Shown here in pieces: positions 9,301 to 15,539 of a stretch of 64,000 nt of DNA. Each line of letters opens with the position of its first letter. Position 1 is the first letter of the stretch. Below the pieces are notes generated by a model. The model searched no databases. It had not been told where the DNA came from and was given only the letters and a program-made list of their open reading frames with translations. The stretch comes from Candidatus Fermentithermobacillaceae bacterium (GTDB lineage Bacteria > Bacillota > Sulfobacillia > Fermentithermobacillales > DUSS01): assembly GCA_012842495.1 (NCBI GenBank), contig DUSS01000070.1:18503-82502 (forward strand). Direction: 5' to 3'. A program made the position numbers and the translations under genes.

Positions 9301-9363
9301 GCTTCCTGATGCGGTACATCCGGTTCCTCCGCAGATAAGAACGTGACTCCTATAGAATTCCAT
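6331..9363 (-). CDS. hydB: Hydrogenase diaphorase subunit: NuoF-like/HydB fused to a GltD/NfnB-like oxidoreductase
   Basis: A 1010-residue fusion. Residues 1-90 form a thioredoxin-fold [2Fe-2S] domain (CGGTGC...GCFGFC). Residues 110-540 are NuoF-like, with the FMN/NADH motifs GRGGAGFPTGLKW (about 166) and CNADEGDPGAFMDR (about 193) and the [4Fe-4S] motif ESCGKCAPCRIG (about 453). Where HydB proteins usually carry a C-terminal ferredoxin domain, there is instead a GltD-type module from about 541: N-terminal Fe-S cysteines (CRNTC...CGRVC..CEGKC), an FAD site VGIVGAGPAGLT (about 637) and a second nucleotide site VVVVGGGNVAMD (about 772). Two pyridine-nucleotide sites and two flavins suggest exchange between NADH, NADPH and the hydrogenase; this is inference. 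The ATG at 9363 has GAGGAG upstream. Confidence 0.92.
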   Translation of the reverse strand: MEFYRSHVLICGGTGCTASGSRKLMDALSEEISRRGLSSEVKVVQTGCFGFCRFGPNMVVYPEGVFYCGVQQEDVPELVEEHLLKGRVVERLLYKEPEKETAVVDFKDIPFFHKQTRVVLENCGIINPESIEEYIARDGYFALAKVLEEMTPEQVIDVIKRSGLRGRGGAGFPTGLKWELTAKATGSPKYVVCNADEGDPGAFMDRSVLEGDPHRVVEGMTIAGYAIGASRGYVYVRAEYPLAVKRIQNAIKQAREMNLLGQNILGKEFSFDIEVRLGAGAFVCGEETALLNSIMGQRGEPRPRPPFPATSGLWGKPTVINNVKTLSNVPAIIRKGPEWFASMGTKGSKGTAVFALSGKVNNNGLVEVPMGISLGEIVYDVGGGVPKGKKLKAIQIGGPSGGCIPVQYLNTPVDYESLTELGAIMGSGGLIAVDEDTCMVDFAKFFLEFVQSESCGKCAPCRIGTARMLEILRRITRGEGKEGDVELLEEMGKIIKDSAMCGLGQTAPNPVLSTIRYFRDEYDAHIRDKKCPASVCAALFDAPCRNTCPANVDVPVYIDLIRQGRFVEAYEEILRENPFPVVCGRVCHHPCEGKCRRAQLDEALAIRDLKRFAADFAASLNGSRPVPGREPPKDKSVGIVGAGPAGLTCGYYLALKGYDVTVYEALPVAGGMLAVGIPAYRLPKDALNRDIELIQRLGVKIRTGVRVGQDISWERIRETHDAVFVAIGAHKDQKMGIPGEDLKGVYSGVEFLRNLNLGKPDDVRGKNVVVVGGGNVAMDAARSSLRLGAKKVTILYRRREEDMPADTGEIKAAKEEGVEIQALTNPVGLSGSGMVERVSCVRMRATGFDASGRRRTEPVEGSTFELECDVFIEAIGQVPDVTGFSQDGLKFKQGGIFQCDPRTLATNVPGVFAGGDCVLGPKTVVEAIAQGKLAAQSIHEYLGGKDKVVRDSRHERKISGPIIEDKLPRVRAREIPPSQRRSSFVEVEAGFDAASAQKEAARCLRCDVKQ

Positions 9364-9402
9364 GGCCTTTCTCCTCTCCTCGATTCCGGACGTTCGCTAC
9401 GT

Positions 9403-9789
9403 CTATTTCTCTTTTTCTTTGGGCGAAGGGCTTACGTTGACCGCCCAATCCGTGACGGGTTGGCCGTTTATCAGGTGGTCGAGGACTATCCGTCTAGCTT
9501 TCGAGGGGTCCACGTTACCGTAAACCACCGTCGGCTGACCAGGCAAAGTGACCTCCACGAGGGGTTCTTTGGCACACAGTCCCACGCAGCCCGTTTCGGA
9601 GATCATCACGTCCGTGCGGCGCCTTTTCTTTAATTCGTCCATGATGGCAAGAAGGGTCTCCCTGGCACCCGCGGCGATCCCGCAGGTACCCATCCCCACC
9701 ACCACCCTGGGCGCCCCAGATGCCGTCCGCAGGCGGATTTCTTCCAGGGTCTTTTCCTTCAGCCGCTCAAGATCTTGCCTTGATTTCAA
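9403..9789 (-). CDS. Thioredoxin-like [2Fe-2S] ferredoxin of the hydrogenase operon
   Basis: About 128 residues. The core MGTCGIAAGARET, followed about 33 residues later by ETGCVGLCAKEP, matches the small thioredoxin-fold [2Fe-2S] proteins (NuoE-C/HydB-N type) found in trimeric hydrogenase operons. Three cysteines are visible in these motifs. It probably shuttles electrons to the NuoF-like subunit encoded just downstream. I choose the TTG at 9789 because AAGGAGG lies eight bases upstream (9798-9804); an upstream ATG at 9825 has no such site. With this start the gene overlaps the preceding ATPase gene by 23 bases. Confidence 0.85.
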   Translation of the reverse strand: MKSRQDLERLKEKTLEEIRLRTASGAPRVVVGMGTCGIAAGARETLLAIMDELKKRRRTDVMISETGCVGLCAKEPLVEVTLPGQPTVVYGNVDPSKARRIVLDHLINGQPVTDWAVNVSPSPKEKEK

Positions 9790-10345
9790 TGTCAAAACCT
9801 CCTTGGTCTGGCTGAAATCCCGCATCTTTCATTCGCGCCGAGAGCTTCTCCGTCAAAGCGGTGACCGCGGCGAGAGACCCCCTGCTACACGGCGGGATTT
9901 CCTGCCGGCTGTTCACGTGAAATGACCCCTTCCGGGTTTTCCAGGTAAAGTCCAGTTCGATGCCGGGATGACAAATCATGAAAGTTTCGAGCGTCCCCGG
10001 GACGTCCCCCAACGGCGGACGGTCCACGCTCCTCAGTTTGAAGGTCGCGGTGACAACGGTGCCTTTCCCGGAGGCGGACTGGACCCGGACCCTTCCGCCA
10101 GCGGCCTCCGCAGTGCTGCGGAGAAGGGCCAGTCCCAAACCAACCTTCTTCCCCGGAGTCGTGGTGAAGAACGGGTCGAACGCCCTGGAAACTTCGTCCG
10201 GGCTCATACCCCGCCCGTCGTCTTCTACCTCGAGGATGAGGTTTTCACCCTCGTCGTCCTCACCCAAAAAGACACGCACCCTCGTGGCTCCCGCCTTTGC
10301 TGAGTTTTCCAGCACGTCCAGGAGGTGAAGGGAGATTTCCGTCAT
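9767..10345 (-). CDS. Stand-alone GHKL (histidine-kinase-like) ATPase
   Basis: A 192-residue soluble protein. Residues 1-105 are a HATPase_c domain: N box LLDVLENSAKAGA, G1 DDGRGM, FDPFFTT and G2 VGLGLALL. There is no dimerisation/phospho-acceptor histidine domain and no sensor domain, so it is not a complete histidine kinase. The C-terminal 85 residues contain no motif I know. Genes of this type recur between nuoE and nuoF in clostridial hydrogenase operons; their function is not established. It may be a protein kinase or an assembly ATPase. It lies between nuoE and the ferredoxin gene. Confidence 0.85.
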   Translation of the reverse strand: MTEISLHLLDVLENSAKAGATRVRVFLGEDDEGENLILEVEDDGRGMSPDEVSRAFDPFFTTTPGKKVGLGLALLRSTAEAAGGRVRVQSASGKGTVVTATFKLRSVDRPPLGDVPGTLETFMICHPGIELDFTWKTRKGSFHVNSRQEIPPCSRGSLAAVTALTEKLSARMKDAGFQPDQGGFDIEIKARS

Positions 10346-10408
10346 CCGGCGTCACACCTTTTCCATCCCATGCCGGTTTCCATAAGCGAGCTGGTAAGAA
10401 TCCAGCCG

Positions 10409-11011
10409 TCAGCTTCCGGCAACCTTCTCGATTTCTCCCCCGCCCCGCTTGACTTTCTCGAGAATCACCGGCACCTTGTCGGGAGTCATCCTTCCGTGGG
10501 TTTCAGCCCCCACTGTAATGACCGGGGCGAGCCCGCACGCACCGAGACACCTAACCACTTCCAAGCTGAACAATCCGTCCTCCGTGGTATCTCCAGCTTT
10601 GATTCCCAGTTCCTTCTCGAGGCGCGCCAGCACATCGGGAGCTCCCCTGACATAGCAGGCAGTCCCCTGACAGCAGGAGATCACGTGCTTGCCTTTGGGT
10701 TTCTCGCTGAAGGCGTTGTAAAAACTGACCACGCCGTAAACCTCGGTAAGAGAGACTCCTAGAGTCTGGGCGATCCTAACCTGAACGTCCTTGGGAATAT
10801 AGCCAAGCCGCTCCTGAACATAATGCAGCACCTCGATGAGGCTGTCCTTCTCGCCTTTGTGAGCTTGGATCACCCGGTCGATCTCCCGGTATGCCTCGGC
10901 GCAGTCACACTTATGGTCTTTGCCTTCGGAGCCAGCATGCTCCCCCGCCCGGCCGAGAACCGGGTCGCGCCCGCCCGGGGAATTCATCTCGAGTTTATGA
11001 GCTTTTTCCAT
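10409..11011 (-). CDS. hydC: NuoE-like [2Fe-2S] subunit of the hydrogenase (HydC)
   Basis: About 200 residues from ATG 11011, chosen because GGGGG lies upstream and the 11 codons before it look unconserved. The family core starts near residue 47 (REIDRVIQAHKGEKDSLIEVLHYVQERLGYIP). The four [2Fe-2S] ligands appear as CQGTAC and CLGAC. It passes electrons between NADH/FMN on the NuoF-like subunit and HydA. The N-terminal 45 residues (Gly/Glu/Asp-rich with CDC) are longer than usual and of unknown role. Confidence 0.9.
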   Translation of the reverse strand: MEKAHKLEMNSPGGRDPVLGRAGEHAGSEGKDHKCDCAEAYREIDRVIQAHKGEKDSLIEVLHYVQERLGYIPKDVQVRIAQTLGVSLTEVYGVVSFYNAFSEKPKGKHVISCCQGTACYVRGAPDVLARLEKELGIKAGDTTEDGLFSLEVVRCLGACGLAPVITVGAETHGRMTPDKVPVILEKVKRGGGEIEKVAGS

Positions 11012-11110
11012 TGACCGAACCCCCGTTTTCCCTTTGCGTCTCAAAACCCTCGCGGGGTTTTGAGCATCTTGCAGAATGTAAAGCGCTTTTTAAAGCCGGA
11101 TCCCGTAAGC

Positions 11111-11470
11111 TCAAACCACCCCCTGCTCGTCCCGCAGCATAACCCACAATCTTCCTGCCGTCTCGAAGACGGGTCTTGGGGACCATAGGATGGAGACGCC
11201 CTGCTCTTCCGCTGTCTGGAGCGTCTTTTCGGGAACCTCGCGTTGACACACCACGATGCAAGCGACGTCCATCAAACTTGCAACTCCGACGATGTTCTCG
11301 TGGGTTTGAATGGTCACCCATGCGTCGCTTGAGGACAGGTTCGCCATGGCGTGGGATAACACGTCCCCGACATAGGCCCCCTTAACCTCTCTGGTCTCAC
11401 CCCGGGGCGAAAGAGTCTTTACTTCAAGACCAAGTTTCTCGACGATTTCTCGGACCTTCATAACCCTCAC
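11111..11470 (-). CDS. DRTGG-domain protein of the hydrogenase operon
   Basis: A 119-residue protein of the single-domain DRTGG type. Recognisable features are the N-terminal VREIVEKLGLEV, GAYVGDVLSHAMAN and WVTIQTHENIVGVASL. DRTGG domains occur in HPr kinase, phosphotransacetylase and CBS proteins and are thought to bind ligands. These small versions occur with sensor-type [FeFe] hydrogenases in Clostridia and are sometimes annotated as serine kinase, but no kinase motif is present. The GTG start overlaps the upstream stop by four bases (GTGA); an ATG at 11461 is an alternative. Confidence 0.85.
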   Translation of the reverse strand: MRVMKVREIVEKLGLEVKTLSPRGETREVKGAYVGDVLSHAMANLSSSDAWVTIQTHENIVGVASLMDVACIVVCQREVPEKTLQTAEEQGVSILWSPRPVFETAGRLWVMLRDEQGVV

Positions 11471-13290
11471 TGACCTTTCGTTTCCTTCCCTATTTCAAGC
11501 GGCGGTTCTCCCCCGGGTCCTTCAGGACCCTCAACGCCTCGACCTACCCCCATGGCCGGAGGAAGAATCGCCGAAAGGCGCGTAACTTCCTGGGAGAGCT
11601 CCTGGAGTTTCTCGCGAAGCTTGAAAACGCAGTCCCAAACCGATCCCCGGCCGAGGACTGCGTCTTCCGCAAGAGCTCGGCACGTAGGCGCACCACAGGC
11701 CCCGCAGTCAAGCCCGGGAAGCTCCTGTTCGACTTTATCGATACGGGCCCGCATCTCGCTGGCTTTGTCCGGGTCTTCATCCAGCTTGTAGACGGGTCTC
11801 GGTAAGAGCGGCTGAGTGAACCAAACGGATGGCTCGTCGGAAGGAACGGAAAACACCGCCGGATCCGGAGCGGAGGCCCTGTGCTTCACCGCGAGGGTTC
11901 TTATACGCAACCTCGCAACGAAGGGGTTTTCAACCGTCAGAGGACCTCCCACGCAGCCCCCGGTACAAGCTTGAGCTTCTATAAAGTCGATGTCCTGGAA
12001 CTGCCCCTTTTCGATTTCCTCGAGTACGGAAGCTACGGCGGAAATCCCGTCCACCGCGAGACCAGACACACCTACAGCCGCCATTTCTCCCCCCGAGCGA
12101 CCCCATCCCATGCCGAGACCGGTGGAATCCGGGAAAAGCACGGGCCGAGCTTGGTCAAGGTGCTCCCTCACCCACAGGTAAGCTCGGGATACCGGGATAG
12201 TCCCGTCCACCAGGGATCTCCCCCGTCCCACAGGCTGCCGCGACGCCGTAACCTTGGCCGGGCATGGAGTTATGAAAAACACGCCTACTTTCTTATTAGG
12301 GAGCTCCCGCGAAAGACGGGTCTTCACCATCCACGCCGCGATTTCCATTGGCGCCTCACACGGAATGACGTGGTCGAGGAGGGAGGGGAATTTGACCTGA
12401 ATGAGACGAAGGATGACAGGGCAGGCAGGAGATATGAGCGGCCTCGGTCGGGGAGTCTTCTCGACATATTCCCTCATCAACCTGGAGGCCAGGTCAGCTG
12501 CTCTAGCCACGTTAAACACCTCATCGAAGCCTCCGGGGCCAATTAGCGCACCAGCTACTTTACCCGGGTCGGAATCGCCGAACTGACCGTAAAAAGAGGG
12601 CGCAACCAGGGCCACCTTATAATCGTAGTCATCTAGCTCCTCCCAGGAGCTCGAGGCGGCAAACTTGGCCTGGTTGGGACAACGGCGAATACACTCTCCG
12701 CAGTCGATGCACCGGTCCTCGAGGATGAGCGCTTTGCCGGCCCTTACCCTGATAGCTTCGGTCGGACATCCCTTTATGCAGTTGGTGCACCCTTTGCAAC
12801 GGCTGGAATCCAGCCTAACCGAGTGAAAATAAGGCGGCCCGACGAGGTCCCGTTCCTTGGGGACGATGAGAGCCCTGACCGTAGTCCCGTATCCAACCCT
12901 GGTATCTACCTCGAGCTCATCGGAAACCCGTTTCGTGTTGGGGAGCCCCATACCCGCGCCGAACCCCAAGTCCCTGATTTCCGCGGGCGCTGTGGAGTAA
13001 CCATCCTGCATGGCCAGTTCAATGTCGGGTATGCCCGGGCCCACGTCCCGAGCTATCACTTCGAGCCGCCCGTTATCGATGACGGCGGTTACCTCTCCCG
13101 AGTTCGCGTGGATGACTATATTCATCGCGAGCTCGTAACAAGCTACCAGCGCGCGTCTGGTAGCTTGTGAGGGAAATCCGATGTTAGCCAGGACGCTTTT
13201 AAGAGCTGCAACACCTCGTGAGGCCGCTCCGAACTCGCCCCGGTTCACCGAAAAGCCGTGTATGGCCTTCTTCAAATCAGGTGGACTCAT
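11467..13290 (-). CDS. Sensor-type [FeFe] hydrogenase fused to an anti-sigma-factor-like GHKL ATPase
   Basis: A 607-residue fusion. Residues 10-142 form an RsbW/SpoIIAB-like ATPase domain (N box CYELAMNIVIHA, G1 RDVGPGIPD, G2 GFGAGMGLPNTK). Residues 165-205 carry two [4Fe-4S] motifs (CKGCTNCIKGC, CIDCGECIRRC). Residues 225-450 are an H-cluster domain with altered motifs: SPACP replaces TSCCP, TPCPAK replaces MPCxxK, and ACTGGCVGG replaces the CPGGC motif. Four cysteines that could hold the [4Fe-4S] part remain (290, 343, 441, 446), but the proton-relay cysteine is alanine. A further Fe-S domain (LDCGACGAPTC..DC) lies at 526-553. I infer an H2 or redox sensor (HsfB-like) rather than a catalyst. 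It overlaps the upstream gene by 14 bases. Confidence 0.88.
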   Translation of the reverse strand: MSPPDLKKAIHGFSVNRGEFGAASRGVAALKSVLANIGFPSQATRRALVACYELAMNIVIHANSGEVTAVIDNGRLEVIARDVGPGIPDIELAMQDGYSTAPAEIRDLGFGAGMGLPNTKRVSDELEVDTRVGYGTTVRALIVPKERDLVGPPYFHSVRLDSSRCKGCTNCIKGCPTEAIRVRAGKALILEDRCIDCGECIRRCPNQAKFAASSSWEELDDYDYKVALVAPSFYGQFGDSDPGKVAGALIGPGGFDEVFNVARAADLASRLMREYVEKTPRPRPLISPACPVILRLIQVKFPSLLDHVIPCEAPMEIAAWMVKTRLSRELPNKKVGVFFITPCPAKVTASRQPVGRGRSLVDGTIPVSRAYLWVREHLDQARPVLFPDSTGLGMGWGRSGGEMAAVGVSGLAVDGISAVASVLEEIEKGQFQDIDFIEAQACTGGCVGGPLTVENPFVARLRIRTLAVKHRASAPDPAVFSVPSDEPSVWFTQPLLPRPVYKLDEDPDKASEMRARIDKVEQELPGLDCGACGAPTCRALAEDAVLGRGSVWDCVFKLREKLQELSQEVTRLSAILPPAMGVGRGVEGPEGPGGEPPLEIGKETKGQ

Positions 13291-13783
13291 GTCTTCTCTT
13301 GGCGTCGAAGGTCTTGAGACCTTCGAGAACAGCTAGAGCTACCACCGCACCGATGAGGGCGGTGAAAAGTTGGGTCAGGGTCATGGCTGCGTACACGGGA
13401 GCGGGTACCTTCGTACCCGTCATAATCAGGTATTTAATGCCCCCCGTCATAACGAGGAACTTGACTACGGCGGCAAGACCCAATCCCAGATGTTTTTGGT
13501 ACCGCCCAACGTATCCGGATATCAGCGCCAGTGAGACGTTGCCCGCGATGATCACGGGGATGACAGGCGCAAACTTCATAATGCCGACGAGAAAAGCGGC
13601 CCAAGGGGTGATGATGCCGACAGCTACGCCGCTCCATGGGGAAATGAAAAGGGCCGCCACGTACAGAATGGCGTTGATCACAGGCCCCGTGATGTACTGG
13701 TGAAGTCCAAGCGATTGGAACGCAAGAGCTAACGCAGCCAGCACGGCAGTTCTGACCAAGACGAATACAGCTTTTTGGCGCAT
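13277..13783 (-). CDS. ECF-transporter S-component-like membrane protein
   Basis: A 168-residue protein with five or six hydrophobic segments and small, Gly/Ala-rich loops, like ECF S components. Proteins of this kind are repeatedly the first gene of sensor-hydrogenase operons in Clostridia, sometimes misannotated as 'iron hydrogenase'. No EcfA or EcfT gene is nearby, so it would rely on a shared energising module or act alone. Its substrate is unknown; a vitamin or a metal for the hydrogenase is a guess. GGGGG precedes the ATG at 13783. It is the first gene after the promoter at 13876-13904. Confidence 0.78.
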   Translation of the reverse strand: MRQKAVFVLVRTAVLAALALAFQSLGLHQYITGPVINAILYVAALFISPWSGVAVGIITPWAAFLVGIMKFAPVIPVIIAGNVSLALISGYVGRYQKHLGLGLAAVVKFLVMTGGIKYLIMTGTKVPAPVYAAMTLTQLFTALIGAVVALAVLEGLKTFDAKRRHEST

Positions 13784-13860
13784 AGCGCATCCCCCAATTT
13801 CTCCTGGATATCTGCGGGAAAAAATTGGCTCTTAAAACTATTCCAATTCTTTGGCTAATG

Positions 13861-13904
13861 CTTGTGCCCACAAGTATTATAATGAAGAGACAAAGGTGGT
13901 GTAA
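13861..13904 (-). promoter_or_regulatory. Candidate promoter and operator of the hydrogenase operon
   Basis: On the minus strand TTACAC (13899-13904) and TATAAT (13876-13881) are 17 bases apart. The expected start point, near 13869, falls inside the palindrome CTTGTG-CC-CACAAG at 13861-13874. This suggests repression by a dimeric regulator. The half-sites recall those of the redox regulator Rex (TTGTGA), but the 2-base spacer is too short for the Rex consensus, so the regulator is unknown. The leader before the first gene is about 85 bases. Confidence 0.55.
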
Positions 13905-13921
13905 ATACTCGAAAAGTCAGT

Positions 13922-13955
13922 TGGCTCAGCCATTGCTGCAGTAATGGCTGAGCCA
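13922..13955 (-). other. Strong hairpin after the ABC importer operon
   Basis: A perfect 13-bp stem (13922-13934 with 13943-13955) and an 8-base loop lie 122 bases beyond the stop of the ABC ATPase gene and just upstream of the hydrogenase promoter. There is no adjacent T run on either strand. It probably insulates the two operons as a terminator or mRNA-end structure. The 121 bases between it and the ATPase stop show nothing recognisable. Confidence 0.5.
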
Positions 13956-14076
13956 TTTGGGAAGGTTGAGACGTGCGGATAACGATCACGCTCTTAGAGT
14001 TTGAGTCGGCTCGAGATCTGATCAAATCAAGCCCGGAAGCAAAACAATCTCGAAGACAACTGCCTGCAATCTAAGA

Positions 14077-15381
14077 TTAGCTATTTCGATTGAACCGGGT
14101 AACGTCTCCATCGGAATTCGTGGCATCTTCCAAGAACACCTGTCCCGTGTCCTCGTCATAGTAGAGAATCTCCGCGTACCTCCCCCAATCGATTAGGGTT
14201 TCCACCCTATGCAAAGCTTCTGCGGGGGTGAGGTGTTTCTCCAGGATCTCCACGAAAAAGTCCTTGGGCATCCTGCGATTGCGCTTGGACTCGAGCACTC
14301 TTATCATCCGCTTGAGTTCGGGAACGGCCGAAAGCGCCTGTGCCCGGAAGATCTCTTTTCGTTCGAGGACGCCGGCGTCGGCGAATCTCTCTCCGACTTC
14401 GGTGAGCTCGACGTCTCCGCCCTCTACCCTGGCAAAACCCAGCATCTCCGCAGCTTCTACCAGCGGAAGGAGATCGTCGTATTCGAGCAGGAGGTCGTGG
14501 GCGACCTCGGGAAGGTCCGCTTTGGAGCCCAGGTCCCGGAGGAGCTCGATGAACCCTGTCATGGCTCCGACCGGCGCCATCGGAATCTCCCGCCGTTCGA
14601 CTGCGGCGATCTTGGGTTTCATCTCCTTTCTCGTAAGGATGGAATAGATGGAGTCAACCATCGAGAGAAACCGCGGATCTTGCCGGTCCATGCCCGAGAC
14701 AGTGTTGGGAATCTCCGCTATCACCCGGCCCGGGTCCCGCGACAGGAGGACGATTCGGGAAGCGAGGAAGGCAGCCTCCTCTATGTTATGCGTGACCACG
14801 ACGATGGCCTTGGTGGGAATGCGGTGCTCCTCCCAAAGATCAAGGAGGTCGCGTCTCAAGTTTTCGGCAGTAAGCACGTCGAGCCCGGAGAAAGCTTCGT
14901 CCATCAGAAGGATCTCGGGGTTAACCGCAAGGGCTCTGGCAAAACCGACCCTCTGCCTCATCCCCCCGGAAATCTCCTTTGGATAGGCGCTTTCGAATCC
15001 GTCCAAGCCTATCATATCTATCATCTCGAGCGCTCTTTGCCGCCGCTCCTCTTCGTCCAGGCTGGACCTGAGGAGACCGAGTTCCACGTTCTCCAATACG
15101 GTGAGCCAGGGGAAAATCGCAAAAGTCTGGAATACCATGGCGACTTTGGGGTTCGGCCCCTTGAGAAGCTTTCCCATGCAAAGCACTTCTCCCGCCGATG
15201 GCTCGATTAGCCCGGCCATGATCCTCAGGAGCGTAGACTTGCCCGAGCCCGACGGACCCAGGACCGCGACGATTTCATCCCTGTTTACCACCAGGTTTAT
15301 GTCTTCAAGCACTTTGAGTTCGGACGTTCCATGCCCGAACTTCTTCTCCACGTGTCTTAGCTCGATTAGCGGCCCGTTCAA
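14077..15381 (-). CDS. NitT/TauT-family ABC importer ATPase with C-terminal AAA-associated domain
   Basis: 434 residues. The N-terminal 240 residues are an ABC ATPase of the nitrate/sulfonate/bicarbonate type: Walker A GPSGSGKST, signature ISGGMRQRVGFARAL, Walker B EILLMDEAFSGLD. The C-terminal 180 residues match the 'AAA-associated' helical domain that accompanies this subfamily and is thought to be regulatory. It energises the permease encoded upstream. TTG at 15381 is the start, preceded by AAGGAGGAG. The substrate cannot be told from the sequence. Confidence 0.9.
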   Translation of the reverse strand: MNGPLIELRHVEKKFGHGTSELKVLEDINLVVNRDEIVAVLGPSGSGKSTLLRIMAGLIEPSAGEVLCMGKLLKGPNPKVAMVFQTFAIFPWLTVLENVELGLLRSSLDEEERRQRALEMIDMIGLDGFESAYPKEISGGMRQRVGFARALAVNPEILLMDEAFSGLDVLTAENLRRDLLDLWEEHRIPTKAIVVVTHNIEEAAFLASRIVLLSRDPGRVIAEIPNTVSGMDRQDPRFLSMVDSIYSILTRKEMKPKIAAVERREIPMAPVGAMTGFIELLRDLGSKADLPEVAHDLLLEYDDLLPLVEAAEMLGFARVEGGDVELTEVGERFADAGVLERKEIFRAQALSAVPELKRMIRVLESKRNRRMPKDFFVEILEKHLTPAEALHRVETLIDWGRYAEILYYDEDTGQVFLEDATNSDGDVTRFNRNS

Positions 15382-15539
15382 GCCATCTCCTCCTTTCTCC
15401 GGCTTCTACTCCCGCGTCATCCGGCGCAGTATCCCCTGGCGGTCATCGCCGGATCGAGCTGCGTTTGGATCCGGGTCGGTTCGTCGCCGGGTAACTCCGC
15501 CCGCGACCTGAATTCTTAACGCAGCTGGCGCCGGGACTC

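Noticed and set aside
13861..13874. Rex operator
   Set aside because: Half-sites are similar but the spacer is 2 bases, whereas the Rex site has a longer fixed spacing. Called an unassigned palindrome instead.
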